From Calendula officinalis (lineage: Eukaryota > Streptophyta > Magnoliopsida > Asterales > Asteraceae): a stretch of 64,000 nt of DNA. Below are positions 11,500 to 23,140 of the stretch, piece after piece; within the stretch, counting starts at the first letter, position 1; each line of letters starts with the position of its first letter. The notes below the pieces were generated by a model. The model was given only the letters and a program-made list of their open reading frames with translations, did no database searches and had not been told where the DNA came from. The translations under genes and the position numbers were made by a program. The stretch covers positions 77,037,734-77,101,733 of the forward strand of contig OY970827.1 in assembly GCA_963853835.1 (NCBI GenBank). Direction: 5' to 3'.

Positions 11500-11814
11500 C
11501 TTCCTCTGTATCAAAATAAGTGACACCCTTTCCATTTTGGGGGTGTATCAAAATAAGTGACACACTTTGAAAACTTTCCTTATTTGGTAAAAATAGTGGG
11601 ACCCATACACACTAACTATCCACTTTAATAAAGTGAAATTACCATTATACCCTTACTTTTACTTTTAAAACTCATTAATATCACTTTATTCAAGAAAAGT
11701 GAGACTCATTCTCCACTAACTATGTACTTTAATTCTATTTTAACCCTTACTTTAATCTTTTACCTCAAAAAACGTGTAAGCCAATTTGTGTCACTTATTT
11801 TGATACGAAGGAAG
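11500..11814. mobile_element. Stowaway-like MITE B, TSD TA
   Basis: 315 bp, ends CTTCCTCTGTATCAAAATAAG and CTTCCTTCGTATCAAAATAAG (inverted), flanked by TA. Same family as copy A. The terminal phrase GTATCAAAATAAGTGACAC is repeated just inside the left end (11508-11563), a small internal duplication also seen in copies D and E. Confidence 0.85.
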
Positions 11815-12747
11815 TACATGAAGTTCGTATCAAGAACATATTTTTGCTATTTACAAAGAAATGATAGAGTAGCCTAAATATCAACATAAAAAATTCATCT
11901 ATCAGTGTTATCAAAGGGCCCACTTTATCACAAACCAATAAATTCATTACATTTGGCATTGAATCCATAATTAAGTTAATATCTACATACTAATTTCTTA
12001 AAGGGAATTAATTTGTATACCACAAATTTTGATGCTTATATCATATTATACAAGTATTCATGCATATTGTACAAATATATAATGTAATAATTATGGTAGA
12101 TAGATTAAAAAATAGTGTAAAAATCACCACCTTTTCTCAAAGTACATTAATAATCAATTTTACAACATGAAATGAATTCCTTTGACCTTGAAAGTCAAAC
12201 TTGTCTGTGTGTTTGAGTGAAAAGTGAGAACAATTACGATCATCATTTTTCTGATTAGAGCCAAAATGATTAGATCTAGTAGGGAAACATGTAACTATTT
12301 GCTCCAATAAAAAATGACCATTGAGGTAAATGTAAAACTACTAACACATCCATAACACCTCCTTCTACTTATAATATTACAAATATAATAACATGCATTA
12401 TATAACAACAAATCAACAATAATAATAATAATAATATTTGATTATATCTCAAATGTTGATCATTCCACATACACTTTAACCTTTCAAGATTCGAAACAGA
12501 GGACACCTCTACAAGTCTATATTGTTAATACACTTCACATCTAGCAACCTAACTTTATCATCAACATCTTCATAACACAGTGGTCAAAAAGTCAACCGTC
12601 AGAAGTCAAAACCTCGTAGATTCAGTAAAAAGACAACAAAATTTAAAGAAACAACATACCACAGACATATATAATGACTACAATTTGTGAAGTAACAACA
12701 GGTATTCACAAACTATATTTGCAACTTACCCCTTGAAGTTTCTATCT
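11815..12747. other. Intergenic DNA 3' of Pumilio
   Basis: Mostly AT-rich. 11995-12135 carries another TACCACAAATTTTGATG ... AAATCACCACC element like that at 15980-16110. 12417-12440 is an (ATA)n microsatellite. The Pumilio 3' UTR must lie just below 12748. No other gene seen. Confidence 0.5.
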
Positions 12748-15619
12748 CTATGCAAAGTTGACCCTCTTCTTCTCAAATTTTTCAAGTATCTTTTTTCCAT
12801 AAAGATTTGTTCGCATTGACGATATGTTCTTGAAAATTAGGCTGCGTAGACAATCGAGTACAAAACCCTACATTCACCATATAAAATGTCACAGTGAAAA
12901 AAGAAAAAGAAAATAATAATAATAATTATCTGATTATCAATAATATTATAAGAATTTGGCTGAACAGGTTTTCTACTACCTTGAACTACTAAATGTGCAG
13001 CATGTTACCGTGAACTTGACAAAATGACCGATTTAGTACTGACTCATTACTTTGATCGCATTTTCTTGCATGGCTTACTTTTTGTTGGAGTTTTTGACGG
13101 ACTAAAAAAATATACGTTCATTTTAATACATTCATATTAGGAGAAAATCACGTGAAAAAACAATACCAAATTAGTGAGTCAGGATACTAAACCGACCATT
13201 TGTGAAGTTCATGGTACCATGTTATACTTTTAATAGTTCAGGGTAGTAGAAAACAAAGTCAGTCAAATTTAAGGTACTAAAATACATTTTGACCTAATAA
13301 TAATCTGATTATCAATAACAATATCAACTAGTACTAACCTTAGCAACTTTTAGTGCAGATTGTATAACAAAATTTGCAAAGGGATCAACAAGAAGCAAAG
13401 TAGAATTCGGGCTTCTAATTAATTCCAAAATAATTCTCGTCGCTATTTCGTCACCAGATTCAGTCAAACATTTTTCCACAACATTACTTGCATATTTATT
13501 GCACGATAAAGCTACAAAATTCCCTTGTAATTGTCTAACAAGAACTGATGTAAATTCAGGTATATTTAATCCCACCATATGTTGCAGAACATAATTCCTA
13601 AACAAAAAATAATAATTATAATCAATAAAAACAATTAAATTGTACGTTTTTTTATATTAGAAAAATACAAACCCGAAAGGATCTTCAGCTAACTGTATTG
13701 AATTAACCATAATTTCAGTTACAATCCGTGCTCTAACTTCCCCACGAGAATGTTCTACACATGCTTGTAACACACAGCAACCACTTCTATCTGTTGCTAT
13801 TGTGTAGCATTGGTTTGCTATTTCGTTAAGAATAGGCTGCAAAAAGTAATATTAATTAGAATAAATTACACCAATAGTCCTTTAGGTTTGTACCATATTA
13901 TATATTTGGTCCTTTAGTTTCATAAATTACACTGGTACTCCTTATTTCTGAAACTATTGACACGTTTAGTCCTTTACCTAAAAAAACGTTTATTTTTCCC
14001 GTCAAGTATTGTCATGTGTGATGCATGAAGGGAAAGGTAAAATGACAGATTTACCGCCTCGTGCATCACACGTGACCATTTTGGTACAAACCTAAAGGAC
14101 CATTGGTGTAATTTACTCTATTAATTTATAAAAAAAAAAGTAATATTCATTTATTAATCTTGGGTGAAAAAATGTATATACTAATTCAAGGTTAAATAAT
14201 GATACTGATTTGAGGATACATAAAAAGTGTATGTCCTGCTAAAAACGGGCAAACAATTAACTGTTTAACTTGAGTAAAATGTATTTGAGTGAAAAACTTG
14301 TACCGATTATTTAACAAGTTAAATATTAAGATATTTTTTGGTTAAAGGGTGAGGGAATGGGTATGAATGTATGATTCATCAAATTGGGTGTCTGGTTGAT
14401 AGGTATAGATTCATAATTAATTTGTAATATTTGTAATTTTGTACCTTGTTAATATCACTGTGGAAATTAACCAAACAATACTGAATAACATGATGACCGT
14501 TTGGGTCACTAGCTAATGCAGCTGCACCATGGTGTAACGCGTTCATAATTAACTTAACTTGATTCGGATTTTTCAAATTTTCCAACAGCTTTTGCACTGC
14601 TTTAGTCCTAAAAAATTAACAATAATATATACATAAATAATTACATTAATAAAAAAAATCAGATAATTTGAAATAATGTGACGTACGTACCCATGTGGAT
14701 TCATACATACGAGAATGATGTTGGTTGGGATTTTAGTCAGTGAAAGAATTAATTGCATTTTCTGATCATCGTTACACACGGGAACAAGTTTTTGAACCAA
14801 ATAATTCCCGAATTGATCTTTCATTAAATCGGAAATTAAATTAACCAGCTCAGATAACACGATTTCAATTTCTTCGATTGTTGGTTTTTCGAGTAAAGCT
14901 TGAAGGAGTTTACAACCGTTTTGATCTTTAGCTAGTATGTATATTCTTCCCCTTAATTCTCTCAAAGACCATGAACCAAAAACCAGATGATTTTGACTAT
15001 GATTTTGATTTTGAAATTTGCTATTGTAGCTATTATAATCATCTGATATCTGAAATTTCAATTTGTTATCGGAAAATACAGGGGAATGGATTGGAGAACA
15101 CCTGGGGATCGAATCGATATATTGTGTGGAGCGAACAAATTTCGTGGAGCTCAAGTTTGACTTTTGATCAAAGTCAAGATCATAGTCAAATCCAGACGAA
15201 CAATGTCGACGGAGAGCTTCCATATTCTCACACCACCGGCGATGATTAAACGGATCATTAACCCCTAAATCAGAATGCATCACTCGAGGACTACTCGACG
15301 GATGAACAAACCCCTCACCGGCGGCAACAGAAGACCCGATTTGACCGGCGAGAGTATTCTGGAGTAACGGCGGTGCGTTAGCGTACGCCGCCGCCGAGAT
15401 ATTAACATACGAAAACATATCCGATAAGCTCCGATCGACGTCATCCGAAGGCGATAAACTACCAAAAGGTCCAAAACCCACTCCTCGCCGTTCATCGGAC
15501 GATAAAAACGCGCCGTCGGGAACAAATGTCGGCGAAAACGAACGAAACGGAACTCCATTTCCGAGATACTGTTGCGGCGTTGGGATTTGCATCCTCTGAG
15601 CGTGTCTCCGAGGGTCCAT
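12748..15619 (-). CDS. Pumilio/Puf RNA-binding protein
   Basis: Five exons on the minus strand: 15619-14691, 14607-14445, 13836-13673, 13597-13339 and 12867-12748. All junctions are GT-AG and in phase, giving 544 residues. Residues 1-215 are a low-complexity Ser/Asn/Gly-rich leader. About 218-544 are Puf repeats, sequence-specific mRNA-binding modules that repress or destabilise targets through 3' UTR UGU sites. Visible recognition triplets include NYLVQ (repeat 2), NYVLQ (6), SNVVE (7, the G-reading SNxxE type) and NFVIQ (8, Phe for the usual Tyr), then a closing TNLYGKKIL. The short length and single compact domain resemble the smaller plant Pumilio proteins (APUM7-12-like) rather than the 900-residue class. 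The start at 15619 is chosen because the preceding in-frame Met gives an atypical hydrophobic leader. Introns 3 and 4 hold foldback elements. Confidence 0.93.
12953..13272. mobile_element. Foldback element in Pumilio intron 4
   Basis: Two arms of about 85-100 bp face each other: left TTTTCTACTACCTTGAACTA at 12970-12989, right TAGTTCAGGGTAGTAGAAAA at 13235-13254, with matching sequence on both sides. A long-armed MITE of about 320 bp inside the 471-bp intron. No target duplication could be fixed. Confidence 0.7.
13862..14115. mobile_element. TIR element in Pumilio intron 3
   Basis: 254 bp with terminal inverted repeats of about 35 bp (TAAATTACACCAATAGTCCT left; AGGACCATTGGTGTAATTTA right). 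A related element with TAAATTACACGGA ends lies at 17032-17263. It makes up much of the 608-bp intron. Confidence 0.7.
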
Positions 15620-16271
15620 TTGATCAAAATCGACGAAAAAAATGAAGGAAAAAAAACAATATGTTTTGATGAACACAAGGGTTTTACTAGGGTTTTGAGA
15701 TATTCTTTTTAGGTATGTATTTATAAATTAGCTTTTGGCTTTTGGGAGTATTTGATGATTTTGTAAAAGATGAAGCAGAATGATATCTGATTGATTTGGG
15801 GCATGAATTGGTTAGAGAGAGAAAGTAGTAGGGGATGTTTTTAGAGAGAGAAAGTGCATGCAAATATGGAAAGATTTGTTGAAGCGTGAAGGAGAAGGAT
15901 AACCAATGAATCGCCGTTTGTTAACCAAAATCTGCAACATGCTGTTAAGTGTGTGTCTGTCTACGGTTAGTTCTTTATAGGGAGATGATATTCATACCAC
16001 AAAAATTTAGTCATACATCATAATTATGCTTTAGTACAGTTGTACAGACTGCTTCAAAACTTGTACAGTGTGGTGGTGGAAGTAATTTTTGTGATATAAA
16101 CATCACCACCCTTCTTTATACCATCCCTCCCCATTATATTGTGGGTCCTACACTCCTACGTTCTGCAGTCTACACTTTTTTAAGGTGGTGATTTATGAAC
16201 TAAATTTTTTTAATTCATATATCACAATAATTATTTGATATATTTGTATAATTTGCAATAATAGTTATACG
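15620..16271. other. Pumilio 5' region and spacer
   Basis: The promoter and 5' UTR of the minus-strand Pumilio gene should lie here (GA-rich stretches GAGAGAGAAAG at 15815-15860). 15980-16260 contains two decayed copies of the CATACCACAAAAATT ... CATCACCACC family. No second gene seen. Confidence 0.5.
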
Positions 16272-17021
16272 TAGGGGTGTTCACTATTCGGATAAATCCG
16301 GATTGTCCAAATGGACAATTTGGATTGGATCGTTTGGATTGTTTTTTTGGTTTTTCGGATCGGTTTGGACTTGATCCAAATTAATAGTTTGGTTTTCGGA
16401 TTGAATTTGGTTTTCATTGTAAAATCCGGATTAACCAAAAAATCCAAATAGTAATATACATATAAAATATAAATATATAAAATATAAGTATATAAAATAA
16501 TTCTATCCTATTTCTAGAAAACCAAATATAGGGACTATTGAAATTATCGAAATATCCTATGACCCAAAATAATTCTAAAGCAATTAACTTCTTAATTGGC
16601 TCATTCTAAATCCAATTCCGAAAAACTTAATACATGACATGTGATCTCATCGACTGTCCAGTTTCCAAACACAATCTTAACCCTATCAATTCTTACTTTA
16701 ATCCAATTCGTCTCTTCCCATTTGATACGTGAATCGCCCAGAGCCCACTCGTATCAAGCTACGATGATTTGACAAGCTATGAATTAGACTTGTTTTTATG
16801 TATAAAGTAGTTTATCGTTTTGAAATTGTATAAAGTAGTTATGTTAAGAAAAAAACGGTTTGGTTCGGACAAATCCAAACCATCCAAATTGTAATTTGGT
16901 TCGGATCAGTTTGGATTTAAATTAGTTTGGACGGTTCGGTTTGAACATTTAAAATCCAAAATCCATTTGGATTCACCTATTTGGTTCGGATAAATCCAAA
17001 TTATCCAAACGAACACCCCTA
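16272..17021. mobile_element. hAT-type element 1, TSD GTTATACG
   Basis: 750 bp with ends TAGGGGTGTTC / GAACACCCCTA and a perfect 8-bp target duplication GTTATACG (16264-16271 and 17022-17029), the hAT hallmark. Subterminal GGATTTGG/CCAAATCC repeats fill both ends. No transposase. The element at 41072-41748 is the same family in the opposite orientation. Confidence 0.88.
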
Positions 17022-17031
17022 GTTATACGAG

Positions 17032-17263
17032 TAAATTACACGGAATGTCCGTGTGGTTTGCCACTTTTTACATCTACAGTCCCTGAACTTTGTTTATTAC
17101 ACTGAAGGTCCTTGGTGTATACAATTTATTACACCCATGGTCCCTACTGGCTACTGCCCTTAACTTTTTCTAAATGACAAAAATAATCTTTTGGCATGTT
17201 GTAATAAAGCGAACATAAGGGACTGAATTTAATAGGTGATAAACCACATAGACCATCCGTGAA
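17032..17263. mobile_element. TIR element related to the Pumilio intron 3 copy
   Basis: Inverted ends TAAATTACACGGAATGTCC and, reversed, TTTTCACGGATGGTCTATG. The body contains TTATTACACTGAAGGTCC, a phrase style shared with 13862-14115. It abuts the right target duplication of the hAT element. Decayed arms near 18600-18640 and 18860-18920 look like the same family. Confidence 0.55.
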
Positions 17264-17336
17264 AAAATGAATTAAAAGATGTGATATAAGAATTTTTTTT
17301 TTTTTTAACATGAGTGCTTTTGAATAGTCAAACTTA

Positions 17337-17577
17337 TCTTACTACTTACTAATGCATTTAGGACTACTAATTTAAGGAAGTTTAAGGAGCTCTTTAATTT
17401 TAAGTTTAAGGAGTTTTTCACTTTTAGTAACTTTTTCAACTAAAAATAAATAAAAAATCTTACTACTTACTAATGCATTTAGGACTACTAATTTAAGGAA
17501 GTTTAAGGAGCTCTTTAATTTTAAGTTTAAGGAGTTTTTCACTTTTAGTAACTTCTTCAACTAAAAATAAATAAAAA
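17337..17577. repeat. 121-bp perfect-phase tandem duplication
   Basis: Unit 17337-17457 is followed at once by 17458-17577 with essentially one base difference (CTTTTTCAAC against CTTCTTCAAC). Low divergence shows a recent duplication, or an assembly artefact. Confidence 0.9.
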
Positions 17578-17584
17578 AGTGTTG

Positions 17585-17650
17585 CTTACAGGTTTCGAAC
17601 ACAAGACGTCTTGTAAGTACTGACTGTGTGTTAACCAATTGCTCTAAATG
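17585..17650 (-). repeat. SINE-like relic
   Basis: On the minus strand, TAGAGCAATTGGTTAACAC resembles an A box and GTGTTCGAAACC a B box, about 35 bp apart, as in a tRNA-derived SINE head. Not foldable as a tRNA. Confidence 0.45.
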
Positions 17651-18139
17651 ACACTTTATTTTATCCCAAAAAAATTCTACATAACACTGCAAACCCTCAA
17701 AGTACAAAACTATTATATCCGATACAATTTAATTTTTCGGAAACGTCTTGACAATTCAACACTTATTCAATACTAATTTTTCAGAAACGTCTTACCACCC
17801 ATTTAATTTACTAAAATAAACTCTACATTAAAAAACTATACATTAATTTACTTCCTAAATTGATGATTTTGTTCATCTTTCAACATAACGCATATCTACA
17901 AAACGTCTTACTTGGATTCTGCAACGCCTCCACCACAACCATAAAATAAACACGATGCTACAAATCAGGCGACGTTTAACCGCCTGCGACTTCCAGCTAT
18001 ATACTACACATGGCATATGCTCCGGTGTTAAGGTAAGACGTCCGTTTAAAAGCGTATATATATTAACTATCGATTCAACCAACAGCCACTATCACTACCG
18101 TCGTCAGTCGTCACCACCCACTACTTGATCGCCGTCAAA

Positions 18140-18186
18140 TTTAGTCACAGGGTACCCGCCGACGCATTGCGTGGGTACCCTGCTAG
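18140..18186 (+). mobile_element. Helitron 3' terminus
   Basis: A GGTACCCGCC / GCGTGGGTACC hairpin is followed by CTGCTAG and then T, the standard plant Helitron 3' end (hairpin plus CTAG, inserted before T). The 5' end was not located. It may lie anywhere between 17580 and 18100. Confidence 0.55.
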
Positions 18187-20209
18187 TACTTCTAATGTAC
18201 ACAACTTAATTATAATTATGATGATATTACATTTTACCTTGATCATCTCGTAAATGTTACGTAGACTCATAGAAATCTATATACGACCTATAAAAACAGA
18301 CATGTTATTCTATAGCCTACATAGTGGACAATAATCTTTTTGGGAATACTTTACACACTTATTGAATTTATTCGCAGGCTTGAAAACCATGTAAATAGAT
18401 AAATTACGTGGGATGATTTGGTTTTTTTATTTATTTATAAGCTCAATCTTGTAAGTTTGTTTACTACATTAGATGTATCTGGTTTATGTAGTTTGGTACA
18501 TTGACGGTCTCTATAGTCATTAAAATAATTTGAACTATGAAACTATCCTTTTGATTTTTTATAATAAAATGGAGATAAATGATTGTACATGTAATAACTG
18601 GTAAAGAACATGGACCATCCGTGAATTTAACTCAATTAAATGATTTCTTTTTTTCATTTTCATTTTCATTTTCTTCTCTTTAATTGTCCACCCAATTGTC
18701 ACTCCTTCCTTGCAACCACCTTTTCAATAAATAGAGGGTAGTGGTGGGAGATAGTAGTTGCAGGGAAGGAGCGACGATAAGGTGGGCAATAAAAGAGGGT
18801 AAACAAAGAAACTGAAGAAAAAAAAGTAAATTGAAAATGAAAAAATAAAATTAATTAATTGAGAAAATTTCACGGATAGTCTTTATGGTGTACCACTTAT
18901 TACATGTTCTTTATCTTTATTTTATTACAAAAGTTCAAAATAGTTGTTTGATCATTAAAATTTTTTTTATGGTGGTAAAAACCACCAATATAACATACTA
19001 CATACATTAGAAATGTCTAATTGTAATAAACAAATTTAATAGGTTGCAATAAGTGACAAAATGCAAAGACTTTCCAACTAATTTCTTGTAGATAAACGTA
19101 TGGATAGTAGCCAAGAAAATCAAGTTCAAAATTATTTATGCCTACAGTATTTTCTAATAAATTTTACTTGTTTGTAAGTATTAAGTTAATTTTATTGTAT
19201 TTTCTAATAATGTTTAACTCATGCATTTAAAAAAAGTAGATTATTATTGACAAATTTTGATTTTATAATCATAATCAACACATTACCTAGTCATAAACTT
19301 AAAAAACAAGAATATAAAATAATGTTTGTGTTACAAACTATTAATCCAATTATCTAATCACATAGACAATCTTTTGATATGCTTAATACTAATCAATTAT
19401 GATGAGTGGAATAGTTTTATGGTGTGTGGAGTAGTTTTTGTAGTATAAAAACTATTTTTAATAGTAAAATATAATAGTCGATGACATTCAACATTATTTA
19501 CTCCAAAACAACTTCTAAAGTTCTTCCACTAGGGATGTAACCGAGCCAAGACAACTCGCGAGCTACTCGAAAATACTCGGAATCGACTCGTTGTAAAACG
19601 AATCGAGCTCGAGCTACTCGCTTAGGGTTTCGTGCCGAACTCGAGTTCCCTAACACTCAGCTCGCCAGGCTTGCAAGCCTAATCTAGGTTCTATTAAATT
19701 ACCATTTTAACATTTTTATATACATAATTACATATGTGTCTTTTATATAAAAAGAAAAAGAAAATAAACTCTACCATATTTTCTCAATTCTGCTCTTCAA
19801 AATCAACTTATTAGTGCATTTTTAAAAAATCATAAAATTTCGAACAGAGTCGAATCGAGCTCAAAAGTATCGATACCTTCACCGAGCCTGGGCTTTAAAA
19901 TGGAGGTTCGTTGAGTATCGAGCCCGAACTAGACATAACTTGACTCGACTCGACCCCACTTTTTCTCACAGATAGAAATCCTTTCCCTCATCTTCCCATT
20001 TCGTAACCTTTATATCAGTACTGCCTCAGATATTGTTTTGTTAGACGTCGTGTCCTTGTCCAAGGGATTTGTGTTTCCTACATATTTAACTTTGTTTGTC
20101 GTTTTCCCAGGCTATTTATCAATAGTAGTCTCATCGAAATATCTTTGTTTGATCATGTATGTGTATCAGTAAATATCCAAATAAAAAGTGATATTATAAT
20201 GTTGGTTAA
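18187..20209. other. Intergenic repeat-rich DNA
   Basis: No gene seen. 19530-19960 begins TAGGGATGTAACCGAGC and repeats CTCGAG/ACTCG motifs in both orientations, like a hAT-type element whose second end I could not find. A related fragment lies at 45609-45735. Elsewhere AT-rich spacer. Confidence 0.45.
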
Positions 20210-20924
20210 TCTTAACCTATATATGATCCCTAATTTGATTTTGTTATGCCAACTAGTCACTTTGGAGTAATCTCATTGGTTCTAATTGCCACGTGTAATT
20301 ACCCCATTCGCCAACTTGCATACCCCCTACATTCTACAAAACAACTTACGTGGTCTTCTACTCTTGCTGGTCAACTAACTGCTCGACAATTACGGCATTA
20401 ATTGCCGAAGAATAATCACGGGATTTAATATCCACAAAACTATTCCCTAAATTACTATATAACCGACCAGATTTAATATACACTAAATTATTCCCTAATT
20501 TACTTGATAACATGAACATTCGTTAATTGACAATTGGGGCATTAATTGCTAAATTATAATTCCTGCAATATCAATTGAAAAACATTAATAACGGGATTTG
20601 CTTACATATACGCCAGCTGCAGTATTATCCCTGCTGTTAAATTACATGTATCCTATAATAGACCACCCCTATTATAAACCACCCCATTAATCACGGCTGG
20701 ATCCAAATTTTCAAACCTACCACAACATCGTTTTTTTGGCAATAACACTCAATTGATTTAGAAACAAATATTTTATTTAACATATGTTCATGTATCAAAT
20801 TTTGTACAGACTCATCATTAAAGCTATCGATTATTATGTCATTTTTAAAATTGCTAATATTTGTTGATATTTTTCTATAATTTAAATTTTAAAGAATGCC
20901 CGCCTAGCCGGACTATGAAGCTAG
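20210..20924 (+). mobile_element. Nonautonomous Helitron
   Basis: Starts TCTTAACCTATATATGA after an A and ends in CTAG before a T, preceded by a degenerate GC hairpin (GCCCGCCTAGCCGGAC, 20898-20913). The A|T insertion site and CTAG terminus fit Helitrons. Shares start, internal CTATCGATTATTATGTCATT block and hairpin with 8863-9389. No coding sequence. Confidence 0.7.
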
Positions 20925-21663
20925 TAATAAAAATATGGGTGAATACAAAACTCTTTCTTTAATATAAAATGACAATTATACCCTTTATCTTCTTCTACAA
21001 CGTCTCATACCAAAACTCTTTCTTTCGTAACCTAAGGACAAAATACAAAGTCACTGTTACTTCCACTATTATTTATGTTCTTCCACATCCAGAAACTTTA
21101 ATCAAATTTTGGTATGGGTGAATACAAAATACACAATCGAAGATGATAGTTTGATAATTAAAAATTAATTCATGGTTCCATAAAAAAACCGAAAGTAATA
21201 ACTTAAAACTTAAGAACCCTATACAAACAATTGTATTTACCAACAACTGATTCCGGCCAAGTGAAAGTTTCTGGCGACTGATCGGCTGCCGGCGGCGGTC
21301 ACAAGTGATTCCGGCCGAATTATGCACAGATATGGTCGGAAAAACCCGAAAACTACTGCAGAGACTATTGATAGGCAAGAAGGTGCTGGAAAACACACAT
21401 TCCAACTTAGTTTTGTAACTCCGGCGAGTTTCCGGCGGCGCGATTCCGTGGCTATTCAGGCAGTGGCGAGTACCAAAGTGACCGGTAAAACGCGCTGGTT
21501 TCAAAGGTGGAATTTGTGTTTACTGACTCAGCCTATAATGTGATCGAAATAGAGCTTAAAAACTTGGTGGGAGTTTTAATTTGAAGAGAGAGAGAGAAAT
21601 GGATAGAGAGAAGAGAGACGTGTGAAAGAGAAAGGATGAAATAGGTAGTACCGTAGTAGTGAG
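20925..21663. other. GC-rich unassigned segment
   Basis: The phrase TATGGGTGAATACAAAA occurs at 20935 and 21113. 21250-21500 is unusually GC-rich with CCGGCG/GATTCCGG repeats, then a GA-rich tract (21580-21640). Short frames here look non-genic. It may be the left part of a Mutator-like element whose right part follows 22540 (GAGGGTATAATCGTC against GACAATTATACCC here). Confidence 0.4.
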
Positions 21664-22528
21664 CAATGTTTTAAAATCCGGATTTTGAATTGGACCGGTC
21701 GGTGGTTAAAAAACGGTTGGACCGGTCGGACCGGTTGAACCGGCCGGTTGAACCGGATTACATAAAAAAAGCCTAAAAATACAAAATAATCATTATAACA
21801 AATCCAAAAGATATTCTAAAAATGATTAATTAACAATATTAAACAACTTTAAGTTTTATATGTATAAAAAATTATACTAAACACCTAACAATCAACTACA
21901 AATTGATTTTATAATTAATGAGAGAAGCCATTGTTAATATTTTTATGTGTATTTGACATATGATGGTAAACGAACAACTAATGTGTGTGCTCGATGTGAT
22001 TAGCTAACAAATCTGAAGTATAATCAAAAGAATCATTCCAATTGCCACAAAGAATTCTCTAACAAATTAAATTAAAATCGTTCATATAAAAGAATGAGAT
22101 TATTTTGGTTTTACTATTATTTTCTTAATAAAAATGTTACAGACGTGGGCAAACTTGTTGGAGTGTAATATCTCTTCCCACATCTTTGTGAATTATATTA
22201 TAATAGAAAGCAAAAAAAAAAAGGAAAAAAAACTATATTTCTTTAGTTCTTTCATTTTGTCCCACATCACTTGAGAGGAAGAAGGTACTAGCTTGGAGGA
22301 GAATATATATACAACATGCCTGTTAAAGATTTTGAGTAAAACGCCTCAAGTAGAGTCATGCTTTTTTGGGCGGTCGAACCCGGTTTAAAGCCGGTTTAAC
22401 CCGGTTTTGAACAAAAAACCGCCGGTTCATTCCGGCCCAGTTTTGGCATGTTGGCTCGCTTTGTCTGGCCGGCGTATAGTCTCTTTTCCGGTTCGACCGG
22501 CCGGTCGGACCCGGTCACGAAAACATTG
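21664..22528. mobile_element. hAT-like element, TSD GTAGTGAG
   Basis: 865 bp, ends CAATGTTTTAAAA and (inverted) CAATGTTTTCG, with a perfect 8-bp duplication GTAGTGAG on both sides. Subterminal GGACCGGTCGG and CCGGTTGAACCGG repeats. Same family as 59239-59760. No intact transposase frame. Confidence 0.85.
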
Positions 22529-22887
22529 GTAGTGAGAGAAGTCAGAAAAAGTGAGGGTATAATCGTCTTTTAACAATAAATTGCTCTACACATCTATAAA
22601 ATGCTCTGTAGGGATCACTACCCTAAAAATATACATGGCATATTTTTACATAAATAGAAAGAACGCTTTATCAATTTAGTCGGTAGTGGCCCTGTTTTGG
22701 GCCTGTTGTGGTTTTGTGTCTGATTGGTGTTTGTGCCCATAATGCTCGTGCCACTCCTAACCGTATTTTGGCGATCTTCTGATATATTGTACTCGTATTT
22801 TTTGTTTTGAGGCTTTGTTACAAGCTTGGTGCCCTTTGTTTATTGGAAGTGATTTTTATATTATAAAAACTATATCATCACCAATGA

Positions 22888-23140
22888 TAGCCAGCCTAGC
22901 TGGTCTGAGGCACTGAGTTTATACCCATGTGGCCTGCAGGTCGTGAGTTCGAATCCCTTTGGGAGCGTTGCATTAGCGTAATTTAACTCATACCTCACAC
23001 GGGCACATATGGGGAATTTTCATTGGAAATCCCTTTGGAGGCTGGGTTTGCCCGCTTATGCGGAGCTCGAACTCGGGGTGCTCGCTGAAAAATTGCGAGT
23101 AGGCTTCCGTTATTTCATTTGCCGTTTCCAAAAAAAAATA
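22888..23140 (+). repeat. SINE, about 250 bp
   Basis: A-box-like TAGCTGGTCTGAGGCAC, B box GAGTTCGAATCCC 45 bp later, a longer unrelated body, then an A-rich tail at 23131-23140. This is the order of a tRNA-derived plant SINE. It is the best preserved one in the window. Confidence 0.75.

Noticed and set aside
14971..15249. Plus-strand frame opposite Pumilio exon 1
   Set aside because: Shadow of the coding exon on the other strand.
15620..15676. Upstream in-frame Met for Pumilio
   Set aside because: Would add a 19-residue hydrophobic leader unlike Puf proteins; ATG at 15619 gives the usual MDP-type start.
22888..22965. Possible tRNA gene
   Set aside because: A and B boxes are present but the arms do not pair into a cloverleaf and an A-tailed body follows: a SINE.
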